Shown: positions 46,548 through 46,885 of the stretch, in pieces
Layout of the letters: each line of letters begins with the position of its first letter
Position numbering within the stretch: the first letter of the stretch is position 1
Source: Blastochloris sulfoviridis
GTDB taxonomy: Bacteria; Pseudomonadota; Alphaproteobacteria; Rhizobiales; Xanthobacteraceae
Assembly: GCF_008630065.1 (NCBI RefSeq)
Contig: NZ_VWPL01000026.1
Span: 1 to 46,885, forward strand
Reading direction: 5' to 3'
Length of the DNA stretch: 46,885 nt
Made by a program: the position numbers and the translations under genes
The notes under the pieces: generated by a model
Database searches by the model: none
Told to the model about the DNA's origin: nothing
What the model saw: only the letters and a program-made list of their open reading frames with translations

Positions 46548-46885
46548 AACGGTCCCGGGTCGCGCGGCTGCCGCCGCTTGCCCGGGACGACAGCCCGGGC
46601 CTCGTCATCCCGGCCGAGCGTCAGCGAGAGCCGGGATCGTTATCCAGATAAGGCACCCCGTCCTGCAAACGGTCCCGGGTCGCGCGGCTGCCGCCGCTTG
46701 CCCGGGACGACAGTCCGGGCCTCGTCATCCCGGCCGAGCGTCAGCGAGAGCCGGGATCGTTATCCAGATAAGGCACCCCGTCCTGCAAACGGTCCCGGGT
46801 CGCGCGGCTGCCGCCGCTTGCCCGGGACGACAGTCCGGGCCTCGTCATCCCGGCCGAGCGTCAGCGAGAGCCGGGATCGTTATCC
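46548..46885. repeat. 120-bp tandem repeat running off the right edge
   Basis: Units begin at 46548, 46668 and 46788, exactly 120 bp apart, and differ by one base (CAGCCCGGG in the first, CAGTCCGGG in the others). The last is cut by the window edge. Each unit has two palindromes: GGTCCCGGGTCGCGC...GCCCGGGACG and CATCCCGGCC...GCCGGGATCG. The near-identity implies recent or ongoing amplification. A related divergent copy is at 29690-29830. The start of the gap, 46490-46545, has another hairpin after the DUF6101 gene. Confidence 0.92.

Overview
The window (about 46.9 kb, high GC) reads as chromosome of an alphaproteobacterium of the order Hyphomicrobiales (Rhizobiales), most like the Rhodopseudomonas / Bradyrhizobium / Blastochloris / Rhodoplanes group. 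Supporting signs are the Porin_2-type porin, the tig-clpP-clpX-lon-hupB order, the glnB-glnA pair, a DUF6101 gene, and several families of short palindromic repeats typical of that group. This placement is inference from gene content, not a database result.

Layout. 1-7.6 kb is a minus-strand proteostasis block: tRNA-Leu(UAG), tig, clpP, clpX, lon and hupB, the last cut by the left edge. 7.8-10.8 kb holds a Tat-exported multicopper-oxidase-like protein that has lost most copper ligands, overlapping tail to tail with a bifunctional NAD(P)HX repair enzyme. 11.0-13.0 kb is glnB-glnA behind a candidate sigma-54 promoter. 13.4-17.0 kb has dapA-smpB and, divergently, a soluble lytic transglycosylase. 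17.0-20.2 kb is rich in repeats: a small GIY-YIG nuclease gene sits between direct repeats, followed by a porin. 20.2-24.2 kb has DUF2076, DUF2189, TorF-type outer-membrane and DUF2937 proteins.

24.2-29.7 kb is a zinc-homeostasis block on the minus strand: a palindromic Zur-like operator, a 49-residue His-rich membrane peptide, ABC ATPase, permease and zinc-binding protein, then a CobW/COG0523 GTPase with a His/Cys-rich insert and a WD40-like protein starting 2 nt after it. A CopA-type copper ATPase (29.8-32.1 kb) follows upstream. Downstream of tRNA-Phe (32.3 kb) lies an AT-richer patch with broken genes: a frameshifted DUF3800 gene and a transposase-like remnant. 34.3-40.6 kb carries aquaporin Z, an SH3 periplasmic protein, YidB, DUF3597, an outer-membrane beta-barrel and a choloylglycine-hydrolase-family protein, spaced by repeat arrays.

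41.9-45.5 kb is the most unusual part: a two-gene [FeFe]-hydrogenase module, with a NuoE-NuoF fusion and an M3-type HydA. The NuoE domain has lost three of four cluster cysteines, and the HydA L1 motif reads TSCSPGW instead of TSCCPGW. No HydE, HydF or HydG maturase is in the window. A DUF6101 gene and a 120-bp tandem repeat close the window.

Repeats are a second theme. At least six dispersed palindrome families occur. One 167-bp element has perfect 18-bp inverted ends and an 8-bp target duplication, and it interrupts a composite repeat whose uninterrupted copy lies 5 kb away. Two genes (DUF2189 and yidB) end inside palindromes that supply their stop codons.
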